Shown one piece after another: positions 36,459-49,092 of a DNA stretch of 64,000 bases. Numbering within the stretch: the stretch's first letter is position 1; the number at the start of each line of letters is the position of its first letter. This stretch comes from Cornus controversa (Eukaryota > Streptophyta > Magnoliopsida > Cornales > Cornaceae), in the NCBI GenBank assembly GCA_026545225.1, contig CM048853.1:53315255-53379254 (forward strand). The letters run 5' to 3'. The notes below the pieces were generated by a model that saw only the letters and a program-made list of their open reading frames with translations, was not told where the DNA came from and searched no databases. The translations under genes were made by a program, and so were the position numbers.

Positions 36459-37546
36459 AGAGAGAGTCTTTAGGCAAACATTTGAGGCACTACAATGAGG
36501 GTAGGTTATGGGCTTTTCTTGCCCCGGAAGGTGAGGGTAGGTAAGGGTTGTTCCATGAAACTCTATATAAACAAAGTCAAAAGACGAGACTTTGAAATGA
36601 TGCAGTGAGAAACGAATACCAGTTCCAAGCTATGATAAGTACAACATTAACGACTCCCTTTTATTTCTTTAATTTATTTTCCTGGCAAATTCTTAGTTCA
36701 TGCTTGTTTTCCACTTGATTGCCAGGTGGGAAAATGATAGAATTAAAAATGACTAAAAGAAAGATACAAGGGTTAGCAAATCTATTTGTCTAACTTGTTT
36801 TCAGCTTCAGCGACCAACCATTTGTGTAATTTACTATGATGGCAGTATTTTAAACTCGCTCATCTTGTTTAAATATTGAATCATGGTTGACATTGTTGTA
36901 TATATAATCAATTATATATATATATATATGTGTGTGTCTGTGTGTTATAAGCTAGAGAGATTCATTATCTTTGTTGCAACAATCATTGTCACCTTCTTCT
37001 TTGTTTGCACGCGGACCAGTGGGCCTGACATTGTTATTGTTAAGTCGGGCATAGATGGCTATGTTTCTGAATCCTTTGATCAAAAGATAGAATACACTTT
37101 TAAAGGAAAATAATGGGTATCACTAGGCCCATCAGGTATTGTTTATGCATTAGCAATTTAGTATTACATGGGAATATAATAATGTTGACCTTGGCAAAAG
37201 CAAAGCACAGCCTTGGATGCGAACTTGTGTGGGCTCATTAGAAACCTTCCTGCCAAGCCCCAGTGCTTAGCAGGCTGTGTCAGGAATGAGATGTTTCAGA
37301 CAAGTTGAACTGACGGTAGGCTTACAAACAAATAACAATGAACCAAAACTTCAATTGGGGCGGTTTGTACCAATTTTTGACAGATAAGATACATATATAA
37401 AATGTTTATGGGGATAATGACACCACAAGAAGGTGCCAAGGCATTTAAACATTGAATCTGAGTTGTTCTAACAAAATACATATATAAAATTCGCTAAAAA
37501 AAAGAAGATAAGAAACACCATCTTTCACTTTTCTCATATTCTATAA
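34770..37546. other. Spacer between the DUF641 5' end and the SNARE gene 3' end
   Basis: The DUF641 promoter/leader region (CT and TA tracts, 34795-35035) is followed by AT-rich spacer with a (TA)n run at 36411-36456. A short hairpin with 10-bp arms (CCTGCCAAGC and GCTTAGCAGG, 37249-37274) lies in a less AT-rich patch. The 3' UTR of the SNARE gene comes last. No gene seen. Confidence 0.6.
36411..36456. repeat. (TA)n microsatellite
   Basis: A 46-base TA run followed by GAGAGAGAG. Confidence 0.95.
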
Positions 37547-40500
37547 TTACTTTGAAAGCCAATAGACAGTGAGAAACAACGTACAAGCTGCAATAATGGC
37601 AGACAGGATGATGGTGTCTCTCGATCGCCTCCTTCTAATTGAGCCTGCAAGATTAGCAACAGCATTAGTAAAGATTAATTCTAAAGAAAAGGAACTTGGT
37701 GGAGAGCTGGATTCAAGGATGTACCGAGTAGACCGCGAATAATAGGGAACTTGTCACTTAATAGTTTCACTTTCCAAACAAAGTCCGTTGTGACCCAAGG
37801 ACCGCCCTTGTTGATTGAGCTTGATTAATCACGTCATCTATCTGCATGAAACTAGTGAAGTGGTAAACATGACAATATAACGTGAATTGTGATCAAAGCA
37901 ACTTCTCATACAGATTAGCACAGGTCTTATTGTCAATAACTTTATATATATATATATATTATTTGACTGGCATAAATTTTAATAAGCACAAAAGAAATGC
38001 GACAGGATCCCAAAAGCTTCAATCGTGTTTTATATAGCAAGACTTACACCTATTTATATGGGAGTATTAATATATGTCTAAGCATCAAATACAAACCCCA
38101 ACAAGAGCAGGAAATTTCAATCCTGAATTTATATGAAACCAAAAATAACCAGCTTTATATGACTAGTTGAACCTAGTTTAAGGGTTCAATTTAAACAGCA
38201 TGAATGTTCTGCAAAAAACTGAATCATAACTTGACCTTATATATATGAAATTATATTCGGTTACATAACGTACTGTATTATTTATGTCTTGAAATAATTC
38301 TTTGTTAAAATAAAAAGTAGATGAAACAAGATATGACAATCAAAGAGAAGTACAGTCTTACATGAGCTATGCTTCCATGTATGGAAGCTCTCTCCCGTAA
38401 TAACTGCATTCTAGGTGATGTATTTCCAGATGCCTGCATACAAAGCAGATCTTAGATCTAAGAAACAACAAAAGTAGCAGTCATAATAAAAATTTAAAAT
38501 TTTAATCCTGCTTACTTTGTACTCACTGATATCATCTCTTACAGAGCTGAGAAGTTCCGCATGTTCTCTCATTGAGTTTACGTTTCCCTTCATTCGTCTA
38601 AATTCCTAAAAGGAATACATAACATTCAGTCACAGAGCACAGCTTCTTTGACCAAAATGATGCAGTGCCCATTAAAACAGTGAAAGGTTCACGAGATGGT
38701 AGTATAGTTGAGTATTTTTTACAAGGACAGCTGGCAATCCTTTGGGAAAATACACTAATATAGAACTAACAAGCTCTAAAATACCAACATACTAGCATCA
38801 GTACACATGCCAGATCAAAAAGTATAAGATAAAAAGATGCAGAAAATCATCTACAGGTTTCAATTAATGTAGGAAACAAAACGTAACCCAGAATCCGGGG
38901 TTGGACTTCGACAATAGACCAAAATGCAGCTGACTGGACACAAAATTAGATTTATGAAATAGAAAGACAATGTATCATCAGGGGCTTTAATGGAGAGAGA
39001 AGCAACAGCCTTTTTAACTCTTTTTTATACTTCTTTCATGACTAAAAAAAGGGACAAGCGTAAAATTTTAGAATGTTATTGTTTCGTGATTCAGCTTGAA
39101 AGCTCAGTCCCATCACAAGGTTTAGTGCATAAGTCTAGATATTTAATGTACTTCACAGCTGACTAAAACAACCATATTTGTTGGAGAAGAGCTGAATTTA
39201 ATCAATTAGGATGATGAGACCCATCAGATCTGTTGATCATTTATAGATGAAGTGAAGAGTTTTACGATCTCCAAACCAATAAAATAGTACCACATCGGCT
39301 TGTATGCTGCCTTATATCAGAATTATACTCTGCACTTTATTATGCTTTTATGAGTTTTGCGAATATATAGTGCTAATAGGTAAGATTCTTCACAGTGATA
39401 ATTAAACAAAGACAGAATTATGTTGAGCATTACAAGATCTAAAAGTATATTACTGATGCATATTTTTACTACTTTCTTGGGAGATGGGTCCAGCCACACA
39501 ACTTATATTGACAGAGATGATTCATATTGACACCAAACTTCAGCGAAAGATAATTTACAGAATTTAGGACACACTTCCTGCAAGATGGATTGCAAGTGCA
39601 GAAACAGGAATCACCATATCAAATGTCTTCCACAAACTTAGTTTGCAATCCACATCAAGATTGCCTCAATTCAATGACCTAGTTTTATCAACCACAAGAG
39701 AGTTAAAGATCAATTATGGGGATCTTGATCTAAGCCCGAGAATCAAGGTCACAAGGGCTTTTACCATCCAATTATATGTCCAAACAGGCATCACAAATCA
39801 TCATTTCCACCTAAATGAGGGTAACTACAACTCAACAAAACATTTTCCCAACTATTTGGTATCGGCTACATAAAATTATGTTTCACCATTCAGCTCTATT
39901 TGAGACCATAGTCTCAGGTAAACCCACCTAATATTTTAGGGAGTTATATGGTCCAGACAAAAGTTCTACGTTGATTGTCAAGCTACCTAATGCAACCCTC
40001 TTCCTTATTTCTGGACTTGGGACATATTGGGCAAAATAAGGCACTAAACATGACATAGGCAAAAAGAGAGGGTAATTACAAGGGGAAAAAATAAAAAATA
40101 AGTAGGTGCAAAACAGTCTAGGAAGCAAATGCCAGAATGCACAGAAGCTGCTCATCCAGAAAAAAACTGGGCAGCAAGGGATAGAAATAGTAGGCCTAAA
40201 ATCGGGACAGGGCCAGGTTGCCAAGGCCAAAATAAATTTTCTGGCTGAGATTGATTTAACTCTGGCTCAGTTCATGGTCAAAATGATAAGAGCGTAGGTC
40301 AACCAGGAAACCTGTCCCACTGCTATTGATACCGGTTCTGCACTTAAATAATCAGAATTGGGTTACAAAATGGTGAAACTTTCAAGTCTAACTCAGCTTC
40401 AGATTAGGTTCAGGTCTACCCAGTTTAGACAAGTTTTTGACAATTTGTCTTCCTTAAGGCAGTCTAGTAAACCCTGAACTGACTGAAGTGTGTCAGGTAC

Positions 40501-42797
40501 CTAGTTCAACATATCAATCAAACACCACAAGAAACAAAGATGGTTTTCAGATTGTGATGCCTTGTAGAATTGTAGCATTAGTATTTATGGTCATCCATTC
40601 AAAAACTACATCCAATATAAGAATGTTTATTCTTCTCTTGACTGAATTTCTATGGCTCTACAAGGTAGTTAGGTAGATTTTCTTTTCCTTTATTATTATT
40701 ATTATTATTATTATTATAAGCAGTGGGGTTTGACACTGGCATCTTCCCAAACCAGACCCACCAGATTACAAGGTAGATGGTCTAATTTACTGTTGCCAAA
40801 ATGCTATTGCTCTGTTAGCCTATATAATACATGTTCCCCCAATTTCTTAATTTTGAATAAATCAAACTACAGTGACATCTAGATCTCTCATGCCAAATAA
40901 TTTCACATAATATTTGTTTACATAAGAGTTCTATAAATCATGATTGATGGCAATTGCTTAATTCTGTATCTTACTATTTAGGAAAGCCTGAAGCTTAGAT
41001 GTCGATTTCATTGAGTCTGTTGTAATTTAAATTAGGAATAAATAACTACTGATGGAAAGTTAAATTAGACAATCACAATGAATAACTGTGCAGAAAACAG
41101 TGTGCATTACAACATGAACCATTCATCATGTAGATGCTGTTTATAGAAGTTCCTTAGTAGACAATGCAACGGAAGAGAAATTCTTTGCACAGAGCAGATA
41201 TCACTATAATGAAATACTGGCAAAAACAGTACTATTGAAATTGAAGATAAACCTGGGTAAACTCATGCAGTATGTCTCTATGCCTTGCAACCTTTTGGGT
41301 CACTGAAGTAGTAGGTGCAGCAGATGCAGCACATTGACTCATAGCATCATTTGTATCAAGTAACTTCTCGAGCAAGGACTGGATTTCCATTTCCATGGAT
41401 TTACATGACTTGCTGGACCCAACAGTCGGCGATCCATTATCCACACTACCTGGAACCATATATATGATCATCAGAAAAGCAGACACTCTAGCCAATCTAT
41501 TCAGCATTCAAACTTTGAAATTTTGGAAGCAGTGATAAGTTACAATTTAAAGAACTTGTCCCCAATGTGCTTCCTTCACAACCACCAAGAGCACTTCCAA
41601 CTTGCCCTTTGGACATATTCTACCCCAAAAGGAGTAAAGAAGTAATTGAAATGAAAGGTTATGCAGTCCCTAACAAAAAAACAATTTCCAAAAGTAGGCG
41701 GATTAACTAATTCTTTACAGAATGAAACTATGGTTTCACACTACATAGGCAACTTCTAACGGAAAACTACTGAAAATCTCCCCGGCCTTCTCCAGCATAA
41801 AGTAAATGTTATGAGAACATGCCATAAACTTCATTAGTTTTATGCTTACTCATTTGCAAGTAATTTTGCAGGTGAAGTAAATAGGCAATTGGTTAAGTGA
41901 GTATTGAAGAATGACTTGTGAACTTGATAGTTAGGAATATTTCAAGGCACCTTCTAGGGCAAATTAGTTATACGCTGAAGTGTAGAAGGTAAAATTACAA
42001 GTGCATTCTGTATTATTCTTAAATCTATCAAGTTGGAATTACTAGTGGCTTCTTTAGAACATTTCGCCGACACATTTGCAGTTCACATTAAGCCTCATTT
42101 TGGGTAAAGCTGAACCTTGACTAAAAGTTTTATGACAGCTCTTGAATTCATTAATGTGCCGAGCAATACTTTCCATCCCTTCAGGCTAAAGATTCAATTA
42201 TGAAAAGTTGAAAATGCCAGTTGTTGTGAAGTCATTCTAAATATCAATTTTAGCTGATGCTTCACATTGTAAGACCATCCCTTTCCCAAATCTTAATTTT
42301 TTCCAGATAGTCAAACTTTTGATGATATTTCTTCACACCACCACCAAAACACATTATAACTACAACTGACTAACAAGCAATTATTATTCAATGAACCATT
42401 TGAAGTTTCAATGGCCATATTAGTTCATAATTTCATATAAAGAATAAACAATGAAAAAACAGAGAAATGTAAATATTTTGCCCAACAAAAATATTAAATT
42501 ACAAATATTAACACAAACACCTCAAACTTCCAAAATCAAGATTAGTATCAATTCTAGGGTTAGTAATTGGAAATATGACAAAGAGCAACATCAGAGAGTC
42601 AATTATATCTGTGAGTATATGTGGTGTGCGTTTAGAGAGAGAGAGAGAGAGAGAGCAGAACCTTCTTGGGTGAAACTAGCGCCGAGCTTAGCGTAAGAAG
42701 AGAGTTTGACATCGAGATCGCCCTCGATCTTGCGAGCGTCCTTCCGCAGTTCCTCCCAACCCGACTCCTGCAACAAATCCATATTAGGATCCGCCAT
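37547..42797 (-). CDS. GOS12: GOS12-like Golgi v-SNARE, apparent frameshift in exon 5
   Basis: Six exons on the minus strand: 42797-42662, 41449-41253, 38605-38516, 38433-38362, 37841-37725, 37644-37547. It starts MADPNMDLLQESGWEELRK and runs through KIEGDLDVKLSSYAKLGASF, GSVDNGSPTVGSSKS and MEMEIQSLLEKLLDTNDAMS. It ends in a membrane anchor (TIILSAIIAACTLFLTVYWL, then SK and stop). This is the Golgi SNAP receptor complex member 1 architecture, acting in ER-Golgi and intra-Golgi fusion. In exon 5 the frame after SQRTLFGK hits TGA at 37769-37767. The next family residues (VKLLSDKFPIIRGLL) resume in another frame, and the exon is 13 nt shorter than its phases require. As it stands the product would lack part of the SNARE motif and the anchor. 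This could be a sequencing error, a true null allele or a pseudogene. Intron 2 is 2.6 kb. If repaired, the length would be about 240 aa, as in Arabidopsis. Confidence 0.85.
40690..40718. repeat. (ATT)n microsatellite in SNARE intron 2
   Basis: About nine ATT units inside the 2.6 kb second intron. Confidence 0.9.
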
Positions 42798-43680
42798 TCC
42801 GATGGATCCGACCCTTATGCTTCTTCTTCACCTTTGTTCCTTCCCTCTACTATGATCGGACGGTTAATATTATTTTCTGTTTATTGCAGTTGAAATGAAA
42901 AAAACCAAATTCAATACCACTATCATCAAAGGAAGAAGATTAATTAATTTTTTTTAAATGATATTTGCACGATATTTTTTAATTTTATTTATACTTTTTT
43001 TTTCAAAAATAAATGAGTATTCCTTAACATTTCAACAATTATTCCCATGCAAAAAGTAAAAAAGAAATTATTTATTGCGTCTTAAAGTGTGCTTTATATT
43101 TTAGCTTCAGATCATTTTTTTCCTCACTTATTTTCTTTATTTAAAAAAAAACCATATCTTTAATAATGCTACTTCTTTTTCCCGCAATCTATTTTTCTCT
43201 TGACATGTATATATATGAGATTCAAAACGCCGAATTTTTAATTTTTAATTGTTAATTTTTAAATTTGAATTCAATGATATTAAGTTCTAAATAATTATTT
43301 ATTTTTAAAATGCTGATATTAAGTTGTGAGGTTTGATATGAGCATTTTTTTAATTATTTTTAAAAAAATGGAAAAGATATTGGAACAAAAAATGGCTGGA
43401 TTTTGTACATGAACATCTTCTCATTTTGATATGAGCATATTTTCGGTTGATGTTGAAATATAAATTAAAACAATTACGGAGTACTTATTAGACGAGATCA
43501 ATTTTACAAAAAAAAAAAGAAATAAGAATTTTTTTTTTCTTTTGGATGCAAATTAATTTGAAATAACATAATATTTATAATTGAAATAGGGGTTCCAATA
43601 TTATAGTAAAGTGATACATGGAATTGCCATAGAAGAGAACGAGTTCTTTCAACACACACTTCTTATCCGTTGATAATCTA
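42798..43680. other. AT-rich spacer, SNARE gene promoter side
   Basis: Upstream flank of the minus-strand SNARE gene, then very AT-rich sequence without ORFs. Nothing recognisable beyond the core promoter region expected near 42800-42900. Confidence 0.6.
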
Positions 43681-44270
43681 GGGCTCGTTTGGTAACCGTT
43701 TATGTTTAGTGTTTATTGTTTAAGTGTTTATATAAATAGTGTTTATGTTACGATATTGTTTATTCGTAAACATGAGTGTTGTTTGATAACGAAAAAACGT
43801 TTGACTTATTTAAATTTTTTTTTTTTTTAGCATGGGTGCCCCGAAGTAACTATTTCTTATTATCAAGTATATTAGTAATTATTCATATTGTATCCAAGTA
43901 TTTTTTTCTTAAGGCAATTGATGCTCTTTAATTCTTCACACTTGATAATTCTAATATTTTGATCGTTGTATCAAATAATAGTCTTTTATAATTCTTTTTC
44001 TTTTCATTTTCTTACTTTTAGTTTCAAGTTTTAATTAAAATAATATAATCACCATTTTAGATAAAAAAGAAAAATAAAGTTTTTTTTTTTTAATAAACAT
44101 AAACAATAAACATCATTTTGGTGTTTAGGATTTGAAGGCTTATGAACAGTGTTGTTTTAAAAACGTTTAGACAATTTATAAACAAAACAAAAATTATCAA
44201 ACATGTTTATTCTAAAATTTTGTTTTTATAAACAATAAACACTAAACATAAACGGTTACCAAACGGGCCC
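43681..44270. mobile_element. 590-bp MITE with about 41-bp terminal inverted repeats
   Basis: It starts GGGCTCGTTTGGTAACCGTT and its right end reverses to GGGCCCGTTTGGTAACCGTT. The arms match for about 41 bases with one mismatch, then continue imperfectly. It is flanked by TA on each side (CTA before, TAG after). It is AT-rich and non-coding. The 'GTTTGGTAACC' ends resemble several MITE groups; a TA duplication would point to Tc1/mariner, a 3-bp one to PIF/Harbinger. Confidence 0.8.
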
Positions 44271-44399
44271 TAGTTAGCTGACCTATATGTTTATTCCCAT
44301 AGGAAATAAAATATAAAGAATAAGTGAATAGCTAAGGCAAGTGGAACCCAAAACAAAGTCCATGTTGATGGGCCGGGCCATTTAATTAATTGGTTGATC

Positions 44400-44402
<3 letters not shown>

Positions 44403-44450
<48 letters not shown>
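44403..44450. repeat. Compound (TA)n(CA)n microsatellite
   Basis: TA run followed directly by a CA run of about 9 units, then GACAG and a GA tract. Confidence 0.95.
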
Positions 44451-44451
<1 letters not shown>

Positions 44452-45558
44452 GACAGTGTTCTGAGAGAGAGAGAGCTATACATCAGAAATTTGCGCAAAC
44501 ATGCAGAAAGATACATTCAGCATTTCACGTTCTTAGGTAGTCTATACGTAATTGTAGCATGAGATTCATTTAGTTTAGAAAGCGAGATTTTCCTAACTTA
44601 ATTTCAACATCGATCTCCTCATTGATTATTGTCAGTATGTAACATCATCGCTAGCTCATGATCTTATCAATTATTGAAACAAAGACACTATATATATATA
44701 TATATATATAGTCCAAACAACTCAAGCTAGGTGAGGGCAAAGATGTAAGGGCTGATTTTTTATTTGTCTACAAGTTCAACACCAAATGTTCCAAGTTTAG
44801 GAGCAAGTATAGAGATATGAATCAATATAGTTATAATATTAATACTATTATATGTAGTATTTTTTGTTAATCATATTCCTATCTATCTGCTTAACCCGTT
44901 CAAGTCTGATTTCTTAGTTGATGAAGTAATACCTAAATCTTCTTGGCCAAGATATGGTTAGCCCATGGCTAAAAATGATACTGGAGACTAGAGATAAGCA
45001 TTAGACATATTATTATCAAAACAAAGATATGCACACATACATATACATACATATATATATATATATATAGTCAAAGTGTACATGCGAAGATAAAATTATG
45101 ATAACGTCTGGTTTAATTAATTAAAGTTATGATATTGGATTGACTCGATTGAGTGCAAAACAAAAACAAAAATCATATAACCGGACTTTCGTTGAATTGG
45201 GATTGGCTACAAGTCTTTTTCTTTCAAAAAAAAATATATAAAAATCGCTCATTGCATGAGGGCATTTGATACCACATGCATGCTTATGTGGGCATATGAA
45301 TTATCTGTAATTTCATGCTGAGTCAGAACCTGAATCGCAGCTCATCTACCAGTGTTTTGTATTTTGTCTTCAATGCATGTTGATAAACCCATCTACAAGT
45401 CTTTTTCTTCAATGCATGTTGATAACCATTAAGAAACAAAAAATAGTTCATTTAAAAGATTAATACGTAACAGGGTATATTAAAAGTTGCACGGCAGGTA
45501 CATATGTTCGTACAAATGTTAGAAACGTGAGGTTAACTATATTATATATAGATGATAG

Positions 45559-45562
<4 letters not shown>

Positions 45563-45596
<34 letters not shown>
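45563..45596. repeat. (TA)n microsatellite
   Basis: A 34-base TA run. Confidence 0.95.
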
Positions 45597-45603
<7 letters not shown>

Positions 45604-46290
45604 ACTCAAGAACATGCATGCATGGTGAGAATATAATTTTCAAAGTCCATGTTTGGTGTCGAAATTGGAAAAATACAGTTGAACAAGATAAGAACTCAAA
45701 GCGATGTTATAAAATCCATTTCCACACCATTATTTTTAATTGGTAGTTGGGAAGTGGTACCTCAGAAATCGAAAGTTCAATGCTTACAATAAGTAACACC
45801 TGTATCATATTTCCACTATGGTTGAGCTATCTAATGTGAAATTGAATAATACACAAGGTGAAAAGACAACTGCCTATAAATTGGACCCAATACTATTTTT
45901 TGACTCATTTGCTATGGTGGTTGAATATGTTGTTTCTTTTTACCGACATTAAGAATTTATTGTTTTTTCAGTTTCAATCATACTCCTATATATATATATA
46001 TATATATATATCTTATTGAACCACTCAAATTATTATAATGGTCAAACTTTGTCTGATCTCCCACTATATATCATATAACTTTTAATATTTTTATGAAATC
46101 ATATATATATATGTCCAAACTCTAATGATTACTGGAATACAAAGATTTCAAGCTCACATCAAACCTTTCGGGACTTACAACCATTTCAACTCTTTTTGTT
46201 TCTAACTAAACGAACAGACTATAAGTTTGATCTAAGTTGTTGCTCCCTCTATTTTAAAAATTAAGTTTGGGGAGCAATTGATAAGTTTTT

Positions 46291-47477
46291 GGGCAAAATG
46301 ACTTACACTTACACTCTTGAGGTTTGGAATTTGATGGCACACAACTTCTATTTGAAATCCATCGGTCAAAAAATTATTTATGTCTGTTTTACCCTTCATT
46401 AACTGAAAAGATATTTTAACCTTACTTTTCACATGAAAATACCATATTGTTCCCATTTTTTTTTTTCACTTAACAAAACTACCCTTATTACCTTATTGCT
46501 TTTCTCCATCCTCTCTCACCCTCAAAGCTCACTTTCTCTAATTCTTCCTCTCTCTCCTTTTTTTTTTTATTTCTTTCTCTCTCTCTCTCTCTCCTCACAC
46601 TGTCTCTTTTTCTCTCTCTTCCTCCATCTCTCTCTCTTTCCCAAATCACTCTCTACATCTAACCACCACTCTTTCTTTATTTTATCTACTTCTCTCTCTT
46701 AATTCTTCACCCTCTTCTCTTTTTTTCTTTTATTTTTTACTATGGCAGTGCACATGAAAATTGGCAACGATAGCATGGCTTTGGTGGTGGTCGTGGCATT
46801 TCGGCAATAGTAGAGAGATGACAACAAAGGAGACCTATATGAAGAGTGTTACAAGAGTATATGAGTTTATTTGCAAATATGAGAAAGTTAAAAGAGGATA
46901 TTTTGCATTTTGCTTTTTATTACAAAGTATGCATACGTACATTTATTTCAAAAAGAAAAAAAAGTAGTGATGGCACTGATAAAATTGAAAAGTAAGTACT
47001 GAAAAAAAGAAAAAAAAAACATCTTCCAAGATTAATAATAAAGTAAATTTTGGCCTCAAATTTTGAATTTCTTCGGATTGAATTTTATTTTTCAATGACA
47101 ACTAATATTGGGTAATACACGTAATAGAGAACTTATTTGCTAAATTGAATCACCAAAATACATTAGACTCGTTTCTTATTTCACAATTCTTTTTTATAAC
47201 TAAAAAATAAAACAAAATAATTCAAAGAATTTTGTTGCCCCTTCACTGAATTCAGGGAACACTAATATAGTAATATATTTATTGAAGGGTTAAATTAGTC
47301 ATTTTATTTTAATAGATTTTTTAAATATAATATAGTTATTATATTGATAGGTAAATTGTAATTTTTCATGCAAATTATTGATGTAATTTTGTTCAGGGCG
47401 TGAGTGTAGATTTAAGCAAATTTTGTACATGAGTGTGTTTAAGGCAAATATCAGGAGAGTGTGAGTACACTTTGCCT
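46291..47477. mobile_element. 1.2 kb inverted-repeat element, possibly MULE-derived
   Basis: The left end GGGCAAAATGACTTACACTT and the reversed right end AGGCAAAGTGTACTCACACT are imperfect inverted repeats over about 35 bases. Flanks AAGTTTTT and AATTTTTC could be a decayed 8-9 bp duplication. Inside are a long CT-rich tract (46500-46740) and no transposase. Confidence 0.5.
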
Positions 47478-47919
47478 AATTTTTCTCATGATTTTAAGTT
47501 TGGTGTCGAGAGATTTTCGGGTTCATACTTCATATCCATAATCCATTACCATATATGCATTTGACGAAATTCATTCCATATATACTTTATGAATTAAATT
47601 ATATGGAGTAAATTGATGAAGTTATATTTGGATAGATAATGCGACAAAACTTATATATTTACTGTAATATAATAATATATATATATATATATAACACTAA
47701 GAAAACGGAATAGATTTAGGGTGAGTGAAGTTTATCATTTCCATTTCTGTTTAGCATAGCATTTCTTGTTGGTGTTCAAAACTGTTTATAAACACATTCG
47801 TCCAAATGTACATTCGTGAACACAAAAAGACACCTGCAAATAGATTTTATAGATTATTAGAACAAATTATTTAAAGCGTTTGTTGGTGAGAGCAACAACT
47901 TGGTATTAAAAAAGGAAAT

Positions 47920-49092
47920 GATATTGACACTCCACCAATATTTTCTAACACTCCACTCCTATATTTTTATAAAGTAAAATTACAAAAGTGATCATATGTT
48001 ATACCATTTTAAATTCTTATATTTTTAGTACCCTAATTGCCCTTCTAATTCAAGACTCAATTTTAATTTTATTTTATTTTTCTTAAAAAAAAGTTTTTTC
48101 AACTTTTTTACTTTAGGTTTACAATATAACAATCCATTTATCACCACCCAAATACTATAGTTTAGACATTTTTCAATTGAAACTTGTTGTTCGTGTTCCT
48201 ATCCTATATAACTCAAAGAATCCAAAATTTGAAATATTCTATTTTTACTCACCAAACGTGTAATTTATTTTCCATGTGTCTTATTTATAGAATAACACAA
48301 ATTAAAATTTTGAAACATACCATCAATTTGTGAACAAACAAAATAGAAAGGAAGGAGGAGAAAATAAAAAGTAAACGAATAAAATATCATATTAATTTTT
48401 TTTTATTTTTATCTTTTGAAATTTTGGTGCAAAGGCTCCTTAATTAAATTAAGACAACTACAATTGAAAAAATATTTCATAGAGTCATGTTTTTCTGTTT
48501 TCATCTTTTAATTTCTAAAAGTTCTCTATTAAAATAAAAAAGATTTCCTTAGTTTTCTTAAAGAACTATATATCATAATTTTTATTCAAGTGAAATTAAA
48601 CTTTCTTTTGATTTTAAATATAATTAAATTTTTTTCAAATAGGTTTTATTCATTGATATAATGTTTGTTTCCAACTCAAATGCATTTTTAATATTTCTCT
48701 AGGTAATCTATTATTAACAACTTCTTCCCAACTTATCTAATCCTCTAACCATGTAACTTTTATTATCCGAATCACATACATTTGATTGATACTCTCTAAA
48801 TCATTATATTGAATCCTAAACTTTTTTACTTCTAAAATAAATATTGATAAATTGATTCAACATGAAAAAATAATATTTTTAAAATTAACGAAGAAGTATT
48901 TTCACACCAAAAAAGAACATGAGAGAGAAGTTACAATTTGGAGTTAAGAATTCTAACATTATCAAATAAGGGCAATTAGGGTATTAAAAATACAAGAATC
49001 AAATATTGTATAGTAAAGTGACACATTTGTAATTGTACTTTACAAAAAGGTGGAAGTGAAGTGTCAGAGGATATTGGTGAAATGTCAATTTC
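47920..49092. mobile_element. 1.17 kb MITE with about 85-bp inverted repeats (family A relative)
   Basis: The left arm GATATTGACACTCCACCAAT and the reversed right arm GAAATTGACATTTCACCAAT pair imperfectly but continuously for about 85 bases. Its end words (GAGGATATTGGT) match the element at 30149-31091. It is non-coding and AT-rich, and long-arm ends without transposase suggest a Mutator-like non-autonomous element. No clear target duplication. Confidence 0.7.

Larger units (their letters stand above)
44271..46290. other. AT-rich spacer with microsatellites
   Basis: Contains a compound (TA)n(CA)n at 44403-44450 and TA runs at about 44691, 45050, 45563-45596 and 45990. No coding sequence recognised. 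Confidence 0.7.

Noticed and set aside
37249-37274. Short hairpin considered as part of a tRNA
   Set aside because: No cloverleaf, A/B boxes or anticodon arm; just 10-bp arms with one mismatch.
46433-46702. 89-codon Ser/Leu/Phe-rich + frame
   Set aside because: It is the translation of a CT-rich low-complexity tract within a transposon-like element.
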